A stretch of DNA of 64,000 bases from Amaricoccus sp047275745 (GTDB lineage Bacteria; Pseudomonadota; Alphaproteobacteria; Rhodobacterales; Rhodobacteraceae): contig NZ_JBKQWU010000014.1 of assembly GCF_047275745.1 (NCBI RefSeq), positions 27,975 to 91,974 of the forward strand, written 5' to 3'. Positions 26,445 to 35,058 of this stretch are shown one piece after another. Position 1 is the first letter of the stretch. Every line of letters starts with the position of its first letter. Under the pieces are notes generated by a model that was given only the letters and a program-made list of their open reading frames with translations, did no database searches and was not told the DNA's origin. Both the position numbers and the translations under genes were made by a program.

Positions 26445-26672
26445 ATGATCGGAGAGGTGGAGACGGCCCGCCGGGCGGCGGAACGGGCGGAGGCACGGCT
26501 TGTAAGGCTCACCGCGCGCGACCAGTGGGACCCCGCGCGCGCCGGATCGGGGAGCGGTTGTCCGCGTCGCATGGGCTCCCGCGACCGGCTGCGCCGGGCG
26601 CGCGAAGACTTCCGCGCCGCATGGAGCGCCTATGTCGACGCGCGCGACGCGGTGGCGGAGTCGGGAGCCTGA
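26445..26672 (+). CDS. Hypothetical small helical protein (75 aa)
   Basis: MIGEVETARRAAERAEARLVRLTARDQWDPARAG... ending in RAREDFRAAWSAYVDARDAVAESGA. Two Ala/Arg/Glu-rich amphipathic segments (about 3-25 and 45-72) suggest a helical hairpin or coiled coil. A GGAGG ribosome-binding site lies 9 bases upstream of the ATG. It runs opposite to the sox genes and follows a LexA-like box. I do not recognise it; the composition is also what a chance ORF in GC-rich DNA can give. Confidence 0.5.
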   Translation: MIGEVETARRAAERAEARLVRLTARDQWDPARAGSGSGCPRRMGSRDRLRRAREDFRAAWSAYVDARDAVAESGA

Positions 26673-26730
26673 ACGCGGACTTCTCCACGAGGAACTCCGC
26701 CGGGCGCCGGGCCGGCGACGATCCCTCGTG

Positions 26731-26850
26731 GGATCGATCGGGCAGGGATCGATCGGGGAGGGATCACTCGGGGAAGGCTCACGGCGAGCAGGATCGCGCC
26801 GGGAAGGATCGCGCCAGGGAGGATCGCGCCAGGGAGGATCGCGGCGGGCG
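26731..26850. repeat. 15-bp tandem repeat, eight units
   Basis: Eight head-to-tail 15-bp units beginning GGATC: the units at 26806-26820 and 26821-26835 are identical (GGATCGCGCCAGGGA), 26791-26805 differs at two bases, and the outer ones are more diverged (26731, 26746, 26761, 26776, 26836). Each unit keeps GGATC or GGCTC at its start. Because 15 is a multiple of 3, every frame stays open across the array. It lies 45 bp past the soxB stop. Confidence 0.9.
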
Positions 26851-26895
26851 GTGGGCGGGAGAAACGGGTGAGGCGACCGGGCGAACATGGCCGGC

Positions 26896-28143
26896 TCAGT
26901 GCGCGACGGCGGCGGCGACGCTTTCGTCGATCATCCGCCCCTCGGTGAACCGGTCGAGTCCGAAGGGGCCCGCGAGATCGCCCGGCGTGCCCTTCGCCAC
27001 CATCTCGGCGCAGGCCCAGCCCGAGCCCGGGATCGCCTTGAACCCGCCGGTGCCCCAGCCGCAATTGACGAAGATCCCCGGTACCGGGGTGGTGCCGATG
27101 ATCGGCGACCGGTCCCCCGTCATGTCGACGATGCCGCCCCACTGGCGCAGCATCTTCAGGCGGCTCAGCATCGGGAAGGTCTCGATCAGCGCGCGCAGGG
27201 TCTCCTCGACATGATGGAAGCTGCCGCGCTGGGTGTAGTTGTTGAACCCGTCGGTCCCGCCGCCGATGACCATCTCGCCCTTGTCGGACTGGCTGAGATA
27301 GCCGTGAACCGTGTTGGCCATGATCACGCAATCGATCGCGGGCTTCACCGGCTCCGAGACCAGCGCCTGCAGCGCGAGACTCTCGATCGGCAGCCGGAAC
27401 CCCGCCATCTCGGCGAGCACACCGGACGAGCCCGCGACGACGATGCAGAGCTTGCGGCAGGCGATCTCGCCCTTGGTGGTACGCACGCCGGTCACACCCT
27501 CGGGGTCGCGGTCGATCCCTGTCACCTCGCAGTTCTGGATGATGTCGACGCCCATGTCGGAGGCCGCGCGGGCATAGCCCCAGGCCACGGCGTCATGCCG
27601 CGCGGTGCCGCCCGGCGCCTGCCAGAGCCCGCCCAGCACGGGATACCGCGGGCCCGCGAGATTGATCGCCGGCACGATCTCCCTGATCCGCGCGGGCGTC
27701 ACCATCTCGGTCTCGATCCCTGCGAGGCGATTCGCGTACCAGGTTCGTTTCCAGGCCCTGAGCTCATGCTCGGTCTGCGCCAGCATGAGCACGCCTCGCG
27801 GGGAGAACATCACGTTGAAGTTCAGATCCTGGCTCAGCGTCTCGTAAAGCGCGCGCGCCTTCTCGAAGATCGCCGCGGAGGGCGGCTGCAGATAGTTCGA
27901 GCGGATGATCGTCGTGTTCCGCCCGGTGTTCCCGCCGCCGAGCCAGCCCTTCTCCAGGACCGCCACGTTCCGGACCCCGTGGTTCTTCGCGAGATAATAC
28001 GCTGTCGCGAGACCATGCCCGCCCGCGCCGACGATCACCACCTCGTAACCGGGCTTCGGGTCCGGCGAGCGCCAGGCGCGCTCCCAGCCGGTGTGATGGC
28101 GGAGCGCCTCGCGGGCGAGCGAAAAGACGGAATAGCGGCGCAT
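26896..28143 (-). CDS. soxB: Sarcosine oxidase subunit beta
   Basis: 415 residues from MRRYSVFSLAREALRHHTGWERAW, the usual SoxB start. FAD-binding VVIVGAGGHGLATAYYLAKNHG (about 35-56), then LEKGWLGGGNTGRNTTIIRSNYL; the His in the NTGRNTTIIRSNY region and beyond is the site of covalent FMN/FAD attachment in this family. It is the catalytic subunit that oxidises sarcosine. First gene of soxBDAG, with an inverted repeat 22-36 bp upstream of the start. Confidence 0.96.
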   Translation of the reverse strand: MRRYSVFSLAREALRHHTGWERAWRSPDPKPGYEVVIVGAGGHGLATAYYLAKNHGVRNVAVLEKGWLGGGNTGRNTTIIRSNYLQPPSAAIFEKARALYETLSQDLNFNVMFSPRGVLMLAQTEHELRAWKRTWYANRLAGIETEMVTPARIREIVPAINLAGPRYPVLGGLWQAPGGTARHDAVAWGYARAASDMGVDIIQNCEVTGIDRDPEGVTGVRTTKGEIACRKLCIVVAGSSGVLAEMAGFRLPIESLALQALVSEPVKPAIDCVIMANTVHGYLSQSDKGEMVIGGGTDGFNNYTQRGSFHHVEETLRALIETFPMLSRLKMLRQWGGIVDMTGDRSPIIGTTPVPGIFVNCGWGTGGFKAIPGSGWACAEMVAKGTPGDLAGPFGLDRFTEGRMIDESVAAAVAH

Positions 28144-28164
28144 GGACGACGAGCACTCCCGATG

Positions 28165-28179
28165 CTGACGGCGCGTCAG
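28165..28179. promoter_or_regulatory. Inverted repeat upstream of soxB
   Basis: CTGACG-GCG-CGTCAG, perfect 6-bp arms with a 3-bp centre, ending 22 bp upstream of the soxB start codon. Position suits an operator of a sarcosine- or betaine-responsive regulator. The same half-site CTGACG occurs in the dyad upstream of the RTX gene (62346-62386). Confidence 0.4.
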
Positions 28180-28403
28180 TCTTGCCCCAATCGGACGGCG
28201 GCGCCAATGCCGCTTCATCCCCTCCGGTACCGATACCGACATCCTGTGAGCCTGAGGCGGCATCGAAGGCACGGGTTCGCCGATCACATGCTCGCCATCG
28301 GCCCGGCCGACCCGCCGGCCGGGGCCCTTCGCCGATTGCGCGCGCCCCGCCAAGCTCCTAGGGTCCGCGCGCGAAGGGGCACGGGGCGGAATGACGGTCT
28401 AGA

Positions 28404-29768
28404 ATGACGGCGAGTTTTCTCTTCTGGGTGATCGCGGCGGCCGGGGCGCTCGTGAGCTTCGGGGCGCTCTTCGCACCCATGCTGCGCGGCGCCGCCCCCG
28501 CCGAGTCGCGTGCCCGCTATGACGCGAAAGTGTTCCGCGACCAGCTTCGCGAGATCGAGGCGGACAAGACGCGCGGCCTGATGACCGAGGCGGAGGCGCG
28601 CGCGACCGAGATCGAGGTCTCCCGCCGCCTGCTGGCCAGCGCCGGAGCGGACGGCGGGAGCTCCGACGCGTCGGGCGCCGCTCCCCGGCGCGCCTCCCGC
28701 CTCGCCGGCGCCGGGCTGACCGTCCTGCTCCTGCTCGCGGGGCTCGGCCTCTACGCCTCGCTCGGCTCGCCGGAACTCGGGGACCAGCCGCTTCTCGCAC
28801 GGCTCGAACGCGCCGCCGCCGAGCGGGCGGACCGCCCCGGCCAGGCGGAGGCCGAGGCCGCCCTCGCCGCCGCGGGGGCCCGGATACCCCTGCCGGACGA
28901 CGTCGGCTCCACCCCGCCGCCCGCGCCGGGGCCAAGGCGCGACGCCGCGCCCGAGGTGAGCGCGCCCGAGCTAAGCGCCAACGACCCGGACTCGATCCTG
29001 ATCGCGCGGCTGAAGGAAGCCGTCGCGAGCCGGCCCAGGGACGAGCGGGGCCAGCGCCTGCTCGCCCGCGCGCTGGGAGGGCTTGGCGACTGGGCCGGAG
29101 CGCGCGCGGCGCAAGGGGCCCTCATCGGGATTCTCGGCGAGCGCGCCACGGCCGACGACTATGCCGAATGGGCCGAACTGATGATCCTCGCAACCAACGG
29201 CTACGTCTCGCCCGAAGCCGAGGCGGCGCTCGGCCAGGCGCTGACGCGCGAGCCGGGACACCAGCTCGCGCGGTATTATTCCGGGATCACCCTGCTGCAG
29301 GGCGGCCGGCCGGACCTCGCCTACCGGATCTGGAGCGGGCTACTCGCCGAGGGACCGGAGACCGCGCCGTGGATACCGACGATCCGGAGCCAGATCGGCG
29401 AGGTCGCCCGCATGGCCGGCCTGCCACCCCCGGATGTCCCCGGCGCCCCGCGGGCCGCCGCCCCTCGGGCCGCCACTCCCCAGCCCCCCGGGCCGAGCGC
29501 CGCCGAGATCGAAGCGGCGGGGAAGATGGCGGCCGAGGACCGCCAATCCATGATCGAGGGCATGGTGGGCCAACTCGCCGCCCGGCTCGACACGGACGGG
29601 GGCACGGCCGAGGACTGGGCCCGGCTGATCCGCTCGCAGGGCGTGCTCGGCCGCGTGAGCGACGCACAGGCGAGCTGGGACAGGGCGAAGGCGCAGTTCG
29701 CCGATGACCCGGCCGCGCTCGACAGCCTCGCCGAGGCGGCGCGGGCGGCCGGTCTGAGCGCGCGGTGA
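28404..29768 (+). CDS. ccmI: CcmI, cytochrome c biogenesis protein
   Basis: 454 residues. FLFWVIAAAGALVSFGALFAPML is the first transmembrane helix; YDAKVFRDQLREIEADKTRGLMTEAEARATEIEVSRRLL is the conserved leucine-zipper-like cytoplasmic loop; a second helix follows (about 97-116). The long periplasmic part carries TPR-like repeats (RLLARALGGLGDWAGARAAQGALIG; YYSGITLLQGGRPDLAYRIW). CcmI holds apocytochrome c for the heme lyase. Divergent from soxB; 7 bp upstream of ruvX. Confidence 0.95.
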   Translation: MTASFLFWVIAAAGALVSFGALFAPMLRGAAPAESRARYDAKVFRDQLREIEADKTRGLMTEAEARATEIEVSRRLLASAGADGGSSDASGAAPRRASRLAGAGLTVLLLLAGLGLYASLGSPELGDQPLLARLERAAAERADRPGQAEAEAALAAAGARIPLPDDVGSTPPPAPGPRRDAAPEVSAPELSANDPDSILIARLKEAVASRPRDERGQRLLARALGGLGDWAGARAAQGALIGILGERATADDYAEWAELMILATNGYVSPEAEAALGQALTREPGHQLARYYSGITLLQGGRPDLAYRIWSGLLAEGPETAPWIPTIRSQIGEVARMAGLPPPDVPGAPRAAAPRAATPQPPGPSAAEIEAAGKMAAEDRQSMIEGMVGQLAARLDTDGGTAEDWARLIRSQGVLGRVSDAQASWDRAKAQFADDPAALDSLAEAARAAGLSAR

Positions 29769-29775
29769 CCAGAGG

Positions 29776-30246
29776 ATGGTGATCCCCGAGATCGAAGCCT
29801 TCGCCGCCGCCTTGCCCGCGCGCCGCGCGTTGATCGGGCTCGACCTCGGCGACAAGACCATCGGCCTCGCCGTCTCCGACACGACGCGCCGGGTTGCGAC
29901 ACCGCTTCGGACCTTGCGACGCGGCAAGTTCAGCGTCGATTCCGTGAGCCTCGCCGAGATCATCGCCGAACGCGCGATCGGCGGCGTCGTCCTCGGCCTG
30001 CCCCGGAACATGGACGGCTCCGAAGGGCCGCGCGCGCAATCGACCCGCGCCTTCGCCCGCAACCTCGCGGGCGTCCTCGCCGAGCCGATCACCTTCTGGG
30101 ACGAGCGGCTCTCCACAGTCGCAGCCGAACGCGCCCTGCTCGAAGCCGACGCGTCGCGCGGCCGCCGCGCGCAGGTGATCGATCACGTCGCGGCGGGCTT
30201 CATCCTGCAGGGCTTCCTCGACCGGCTGGGATACATCCGGCCCTGA
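29776..30246 (+). CDS. ruvX: Holliday junction resolvase-like RuvX (YqgF)
   Basis: 156 residues. LIGLDLGDKTIGLAVSD carries the first catalytic Asp, GGVVLGLPRNMDGSEGPRAQ the family signature, and FWDERLSTVAAERALLEAD the second acidic site; DHVAAGFILQGFLD is the C-terminal motif. The family acts in 16S rRNA 5'-end maturation and has an RNase H-like fold. It is co-oriented with ccmI, 7 bp downstream. Confidence 0.95.
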   Translation: MVIPEIEAFAAALPARRALIGLDLGDKTIGLAVSDTTRRVATPLRTLRRGKFSVDSVSLAEIIAERAIGGVVLGLPRNMDGSEGPRAQSTRAFARNLAGVLAEPITFWDERLSTVAAERALLEADASRGRRAQVIDHVAAGFILQGFLDRLGYIRP

Positions 30247-30274
30247 CCCGGCGCATCGGCGCGGGATCGGCCTC

Positions 30275-31105
30275 TCAGCCCATCAACGACTTCCGCAGCA
30301 TGTTGAGCGCGACAAGGATCAGAAAGCCGCCGAAGACCCGCTTCAGCGGCTTGGGGTTCATCGCATGCGCGAGCGCCACGCCCCAAGGCGTTGTAATCAT
30401 TGTTACCGCGACCACGATGGCGAAGGCGGGCAGGTTCACGAGGCCGATGGTGAACGGCGGCAGCCCCTCGAGCCGCCATCCGCTCAGCAGGAAGCCGAGG
30501 ACCGAGGGCACGGCGATCACCATCCCGAAACCCGAGGCCGTGCCGACCGCCCGGTGGATCGGAACGTTGAAAAGCCGCATCAGCGGCACGCCGAAACTGC
30601 CGCCGCCGATCCCCATGAGCACCGAGAGAAACCCAACGATCGGCCCGGTGATCCAGCGGCCCCAGCGCGTCGGCATGTGATCGCCAAGCCGCCAGTCGTC
30701 ATGGCCGAAGGCGATGTAGACGCCGATGATGGTGCCGAGCACACCGAAGATCAGGATGAGCGCCGTCGATTTCATCCCGCCCGCCGCGACCACGCCGACG
30801 AGTGCTCCCGCCGCGATCCAGGGCGCCCAGCCCCGCAGGATGTCGCGGTCCACGGCGCCTTTCGCCATGTGGCTGCGGATCGAGCGCATCGAGGTCACCA
30901 CGATCGTCGCGAGCGAGGTCGCGAGGCAGACCTGCATGACATAGGGGCTCTCGTAGCCGAGCGCGATGAACGTGTAGAGAAACGCGGGGACGAGCACGAT
31001 TCCCCCGCCCACGCCGAGCATCCCCGCGATGACGCCGGCGAAACCGCCGATCGCGATCAGGAACGCGGCCAGCGTGAGAAGATGCGGCAGGTCGGCTTGG
31101 GGCAT
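30275..31105 (-). CDS. TauE/SafE family sulfite exporter-like permease
   Basis: 276 residues from MPQADLPHLLTLAAFLIAIGG. About eight transmembrane helices in two repeats; GVIAGMLGVGGGIVLVPAFL and VGFLSVLMGIGGGSFGVPLM are the paired GxGGG signatures of the family. Members export sulfite, sulfoacetate or other small organic anions; the substrate here is unknown. It is convergent with ruvX. Confidence 0.92.
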   Translation of the reverse strand: MPQADLPHLLTLAAFLIAIGGFAGVIAGMLGVGGGIVLVPAFLYTFIALGYESPYVMQVCLATSLATIVVTSMRSIRSHMAKGAVDRDILRGWAPWIAAGALVGVVAAGGMKSTALILIFGVLGTIIGVYIAFGHDDWRLGDHMPTRWGRWITGPIVGFLSVLMGIGGGSFGVPLMRLFNVPIHRAVGTASGFGMVIAVPSVLGFLLSGWRLEGLPPFTIGLVNLPAFAIVVAVTMITTPWGVALAHAMNPKPLKRVFGGFLILVALNMLRKSLMG

Positions 31106-31236
31106 GGCGGTCTCGCGATCGGATGAATCGGTCAGTCTCCCTGCCCTACCGCGCCCGCCGCGCCGGATCAAAGGATTTCCGGCCGGAGCACCTCGGGCCG
31201 GGATCGGACGGAGCTCAGGCGGGACCCCGGAGGGGC

Positions 31237-32283
31237 TCAGGACACGCTGGCCGCGCGCGTCTCCATCGGCGGGGCTTCCGCGATCTCACCCAGCGCGGCC
31301 AGCACGAGTTCGGGTCCCGCGCCCGGCCGGTGCGCCCCCTCGGAGAGCCGCCGGCGCCAGGCCCGCGCACCCGGCCGGCCCTGAAACGCGCCGAGCATGT
31401 GCCGGGTGATCGAATGGAGCGGTGTCCCCCGCCGCCGTTCGGCCTCGATATAGGGCAGCATGCCCCTGACCGCCGCTTCCGCCGCGACCGGTTCTCCGAC
31501 CCCGAACAGCCGATGATCGACCGCCCCGAGCAGCGCCGGATCGTGATAGGCGGCGCGCCCGATCATCACTCCGTCGATGCCCTGCGCCAGAAGCCGCTCC
31601 GCCATCGCGAGGTCGGTGATGCCGCCATTGATCGCGATGGTCAGATTCGGAAAGGCCACCTTCATCCGGAGGACGAGCGGGTGGTCGAGCGGCGGGATCT
31701 CCCGGTTCTCCTTCGGGCTCAGACCCTGGAGCCAGGCCTTTCGCGCGTGAATCGCGAAGGAGGAGACGCCCACGGCGGCGATCCGCTCGAGAAAGGCGGG
31801 CAGCACTTCCTCCGGTTCCTGCGCGTCGACGCCGATCCGGCACTTGACCGTGACCCGCGTCGCGCCGGCCGCCGAGATCATCGCGGCGACGCAATCCGCG
31901 ACGAGTTCGGGGCTCTTCATCAGCACCGCGCCGAAACAGCCCGAGCGCACCCGGTCGGACGGGCAGCCGACATTGAGGTTGATCTCGTCATAGCCGAGCG
32001 CGACCGCGATCCGCGTCGCCTCCGCGAGATCCGCCGGCTCCGAACTGCCGAGCTGGAGGGCGACGGGATGCTCCACCTCGCCGTATTCGAGCAGCCTGTC
32101 GCGCGGACCGCGCAGGATCGCCCCGGTGGTGACCATCTCGGTATAGAGCAGCGCGCGCCGCGTGAACTGGCGGTGAAACGCCCGGCAGTGACGATCCGTC
32201 CAGTCCATCATCGGTGCGACGGACAGGCGCCAGGGCGCAGGGTTCGGCTTGTCCGTGTCTTTATCCGTCATCTGAACCGCCAT
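31237..32283 (-). CDS. dusA: tRNA-dihydrouridine(20/20a) synthase DusA
   Basis: 348 residues from MAVQMTDKDTD; the second Met at 32271 is an alternative start. SVAPMMDWTDRHCRAF, YTEMVTTGAI, the catalytic-cysteine motif LNVGCPSDRVRSGCFGAVLM, SSFAIHARKAWLQGLSPKENREIPPL and VMIGRAAYHDPALL are DusA hallmarks. It reduces uridines in the tRNA D-loop using FMN and NADPH. Confidence 0.94.
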   Translation of the reverse strand: MAVQMTDKDTDKPNPAPWRLSVAPMMDWTDRHCRAFHRQFTRRALLYTEMVTTGAILRGPRDRLLEYGEVEHPVALQLGSSEPADLAEATRIAVALGYDEINLNVGCPSDRVRSGCFGAVLMKSPELVADCVAAMISAAGATRVTVKCRIGVDAQEPEEVLPAFLERIAAVGVSSFAIHARKAWLQGLSPKENREIPPLDHPLVLRMKVAFPNLTIAINGGITDLAMAERLLAQGIDGVMIGRAAYHDPALLGAVDHRLFGVGEPVAAEAAVRGMLPYIEAERRRGTPLHSITRHMLGAFQGRPGARAWRRRLSEGAHRPGAGPELVLAALGEIAEAPPMETRAASVS

Positions 32284-32620
32284 CGGCACCCGGCACGTCT
32301 TCGGAACGGCGTCCGGTGCCACATCATATTCCGCGAAGGCGCGGATGGCACGATGCGCTGCCCCGTGCAAGGAGCGACGGTATTCGATCGCCGCGGCGAA
32401 GCCTCCGCGCGGGGAACCGGCCTTGACTTCTCCAAGTCTTTCACTCAGGAATTCCCGCGAACCACCCCGGGCGTTCGTTCCCCGCGACGACGCGGCGCGG
32501 CGCCCGCGCATCCATCATCGAGGACGTGCTCGAAACGCACCGGCGCCCTGACGGATCGCCCGCGGTGATGGCGCAACCGACCGGCCGGGGCAGTTCCGGT
32601 CGCGCCTACCGAGGACCAGA
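32284..32620. other. Divergent intergenic region dusA / ABC exporter
   Basis: About 337 bp. Several frames stay open, but none resembles a protein and none has a good ribosome-binding site. No clear operator was seen. Confidence 0.4.
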
Positions 32621-34322
32621 ATGATGCTTCGCCAGTTCTTCGAGTACTATCGTCCGTGGAAGCGCCTGTTCTGGCTGGACTTTGGCTGCGCCGTGCTCTC
32701 GGGCCTGCTCGAACTTGCCTTTCCGCTGGCCGTCACCTTCTTCATCGACCGGCTGCTGCCGCAGGGAAACTGGAGCCTGACGCTCGCCGCCGCCGCCGGG
32801 CTGCTGGTGATCTACATCCTGAACGCCGGACTGATGGCGATCGTGACCTACTGGGGCCACATGCTCGGCATCAATATAGAGACCGAGATGCGCGCCCGCG
32901 CCTTCGATCACCTCACGAGCCTCTCCTGGCGCTGGTACGACCGCACCCGGACCGGCAAGCTCGTCGCGCGCGTCACCCGCGATCTGGAAGAGATCGGCGA
33001 GGTCGCGCACCACGGGCCGGAGGATCTCTTCATCGCGGTGATGACCTTCGCGGGCGCCCTCGGCCTCATGCTCTGGATCAACGCGTCCCTCGCGCTCCTG
33101 ACCGTTCTGATCGTGCCGGTGACGGTCTGGATCGTCTCGCATTACGGCGCGCGGATGACCGCCACGTGGCGGGCGATCTTCGCACGTCTCGGGCAGTTCA
33201 ACGTGCGGCTCGAGGAGGCGCTCGGCGGTATCCGGCTCGTCCAGGCCTTCGCCAACGAGGGTCACGAACGCGATCTCTTCGCGGCCGACAACGCCCATTA
33301 CCGCGAGGCGAAGCTCGAAGGCTACCGCGTGATGGCCGCGAGTCAGGCGCTCAACTACATGGGCATGCTTCGTGCAGGTCGTGGTCATGGTCTTCGGCGC
33401 GGGACTCGTCCTCTCCGGCGGCCTGACCGCCGGGGGGTTCGTCGGCTTCCTGCTGCTGGTGAACGTCTTCTTCCGCCCGCTCGAGAAGATCGCGGCGGTG
33501 ATGGAGGTCTATCCCAAGGGCATCGCGGGCTTCCAGCGCTACCTCGACCTGCTCGCGACAGAGCCCGAGATCGCCGACGGGTCCGATGCGAAACCCGCGC
33601 CGGCGTTCGGTGGCGCGATCTCCTTCGACCGGGTCGGCTTCTTCTACAACGACGACCGGCCGGTCCTCCACGACATCACGCTCGATGTCGCGCCGGGAGA
33701 GACGGTCGCCTTCGTCGGCGCCTCGGGGGCGGGCAAGAGCACGCTCCTCTCGCTGGTGCCCCGGTTCTACGAGCCGACGACGGGCCGCATCCTCATCGAC
33801 GGGCTCCCGCTCGCCGAGATGACGATCGAGAGCCTGCGCCGCCAGATCGGCCTCGTGAGCCAGGACGTGTTCCTCTTCGGCGGCACGATCCGCGAGAATA
33901 TCGCCTACGGACGCCTCGGCGCCTCCGACGCGGAGATCATGGACGCCGCGGGGAAGGCCCGGATCGCCGATTTCATCGAGACCCTGCCCGAACGGCTCGA
34001 CACCGTTGTCGGCGAGCGCGGCGTGACCCTCTCCGGGGGACAGAAGCAGCGCGTCGCGATCGCGCGGGCCTTCCTGAAGAATCCGCCGATCCTGATCCTC
34101 GACGAGGCGACCTCGTCGCTCGACAGCCAGACCGAGCGCGAGATCCAGGCGGCCCTCGATGCGCTCGCCGTCGGGCGCACGACGCTGGTCATCGCCCACC
34201 GGCTCGCCACGGTGCGGGGTGCCGACCGGATCGCGGTGATGGACCGCGGCCGGATCGTGGAGACCGGCACGCATGAGGAACTCATCGCCCGCGCCGGCGC
34301 CTATTCCCGCCTCGCGGCCTGA
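32621..34322 (+). pseudogene. ABC exporter (MsbA-type), frameshifted
   Basis: Two overlapping frames together give one half-size ABC exporter of about 567 residues. The first (32621 to about 33370) holds the transmembrane domain, from MMLRQFFEYYRPWKRLFWLDFG to ASQALNYMGML. The second frame continues with VVVMVFGAGLVLSGGLTAGGFVGFLLL and the ATPase: Walker A GASGAGKSTLL, Q-loop GLVSQDVFLFGGTI, signature VTLSGGQKQRVAIARAF, Walker B LILDEATSSLD, H-loop VIAHRLATV. Reading shifts near 33366-33370, where ATGCTTCGTG would need one base removed or two inserted to join MGM to the F-V-Q-V strand. All ATPase motifs are intact, so a sequencing error or very recent mutation is likely. Confidence 0.85.
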
Positions 34323-34566
34323 GGATCGCCGGCGCGCACATCGCGGGCCGCCCGCCCCTCGCGAACGGACCCCTGCCAGCCCTGCGAGTCTCCGGTGTCC
34401 GGCGGACCTCTCGGCCTTCGTGCCCGGCCAAGGTGACGCGCGGAATCAAATTCCAATCGCGCAGGCGCAATTCTCCTTCGCCGATCGGTGACATGGTTAG
34501 CCCTTGTTGACCAGCGAGGGCGCACGGCGGCGTTCGTCGGCGCCCCCCATGTCCAAGGAGGACGAA

Positions 34567-34956
34567 ATGAACACCACGACCAGGACCGATTCACAGAACA
34601 GCGAGACCATCGCGACGGGCGTGCGCGCCCGGATCCAGGACGCCCGCGCCGTGGCCGGCGGCATCGGCGAAGCGCTCGGCAACGGCGGCAAGGCCTATGT
34701 CTCGGGCCTCGTCGAACTCGGCGGCGCTCTCGGCGGCTTCGGCCGCGAGATCCTGACCGAGGCCGGGGAGCACGCGCGCGCCACGGTCCGGGCCCGCTGT
34801 CTGCGCGACGTGGCGGAGCTGCAGGCGGCCTTCGTCCAGCACCGTATCGAGATGTCGGCGACCCACACGAAGGAATTCGTGGACCTCGCCCGGGCCAAGA
34901 CCGAGGAGACGATCGCCCCGATCGCGGATCTTCTCAAGCACGACAAGGCGGCGTGA
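34567..34956 (+). CDS. Phasin family protein
   Basis: 129 residues from MNTTTRTDSQNSE, with a near-perfect ribosome-binding site (AAGGAGG, 6 bases upstream). Helical and Ala-rich throughout: GEALGNGGKAYVSGLVELGGALGGFGREILTEAGEHARATVRARCLRDVAELQAAFVQHRIEMSATHTKEFVDLARAKTEETIAPI. The AELQAAFVQHRIE...HTKEFVDLA stretch is the phasin core. Phasins coat polyhydroxyalkanoate granules. The acyl-CoA ligase downstream gives a lipid/PHA context, but no PHA synthase is in the window. Confidence 0.85.
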   Translation: MNTTTRTDSQNSETIATGVRARIQDARAVAGGIGEALGNGGKAYVSGLVELGGALGGFGREILTEAGEHARATVRARCLRDVAELQAAFVQHRIEMSATHTKEFVDLARAKTEETIAPIADLLKHDKAA

Positions 34957-34972
34957 TCTGCTAAAGAGAACT

Positions 34973-34993
34973 GGCCCGCCGGCCTGGCGGGCT
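34973..34993 (+). terminator. Hairpin after the phasin gene
   Basis: Perfect 7-bp stem GCCCGCC / GGCGGGC with a 5-nt loop, 17 bp past the phasin stop. No T-run follows; plausible but weak terminator or mRNA 3'-end stabiliser. Confidence 0.45.
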
Positions 34994-35058
34994 GGCAAGA
35001 CCGGCGGCGGCTTCGCCCCCCACGATGGAAATGCCCCGGCAAGGGGCGGGAGGAGAGA

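Larger units (their letters stand above)
26311..26895. other. 585-bp insertion-like spacer inside the sox operon
   Basis: soxB and soxD are normally nearly contiguous; here 585 bp separate them. The spacer holds a LexA-like box (26393-26407), a small plus-strand ORF (26445-26672) opposite to sox transcription, and a 15-bp tandem repeat array (26731-26850). No transposase or attachment-like repeat was seen at the borders. Confidence 0.7.

Noticed and set aside
26731..26850. Tandem repeats considered as CRISPR
   Set aside because: Units are only 15 bp and directly contiguous, with no spacers and no cas genes.
26298..26888. Minus-strand ORF with RRDPPWRDP-type repeats
   Set aside because: This is the 15-bp repeat read in one of several open frames; there is no ribosome-binding site and other frames are equally open.
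28180..28403. Possible riboswitch upstream of soxB
   Set aside because: Looked for glycine- or folate-type aptamer pairing and found none; only the short CTGACG dyad and a CGGTACCG palindrome stand out.
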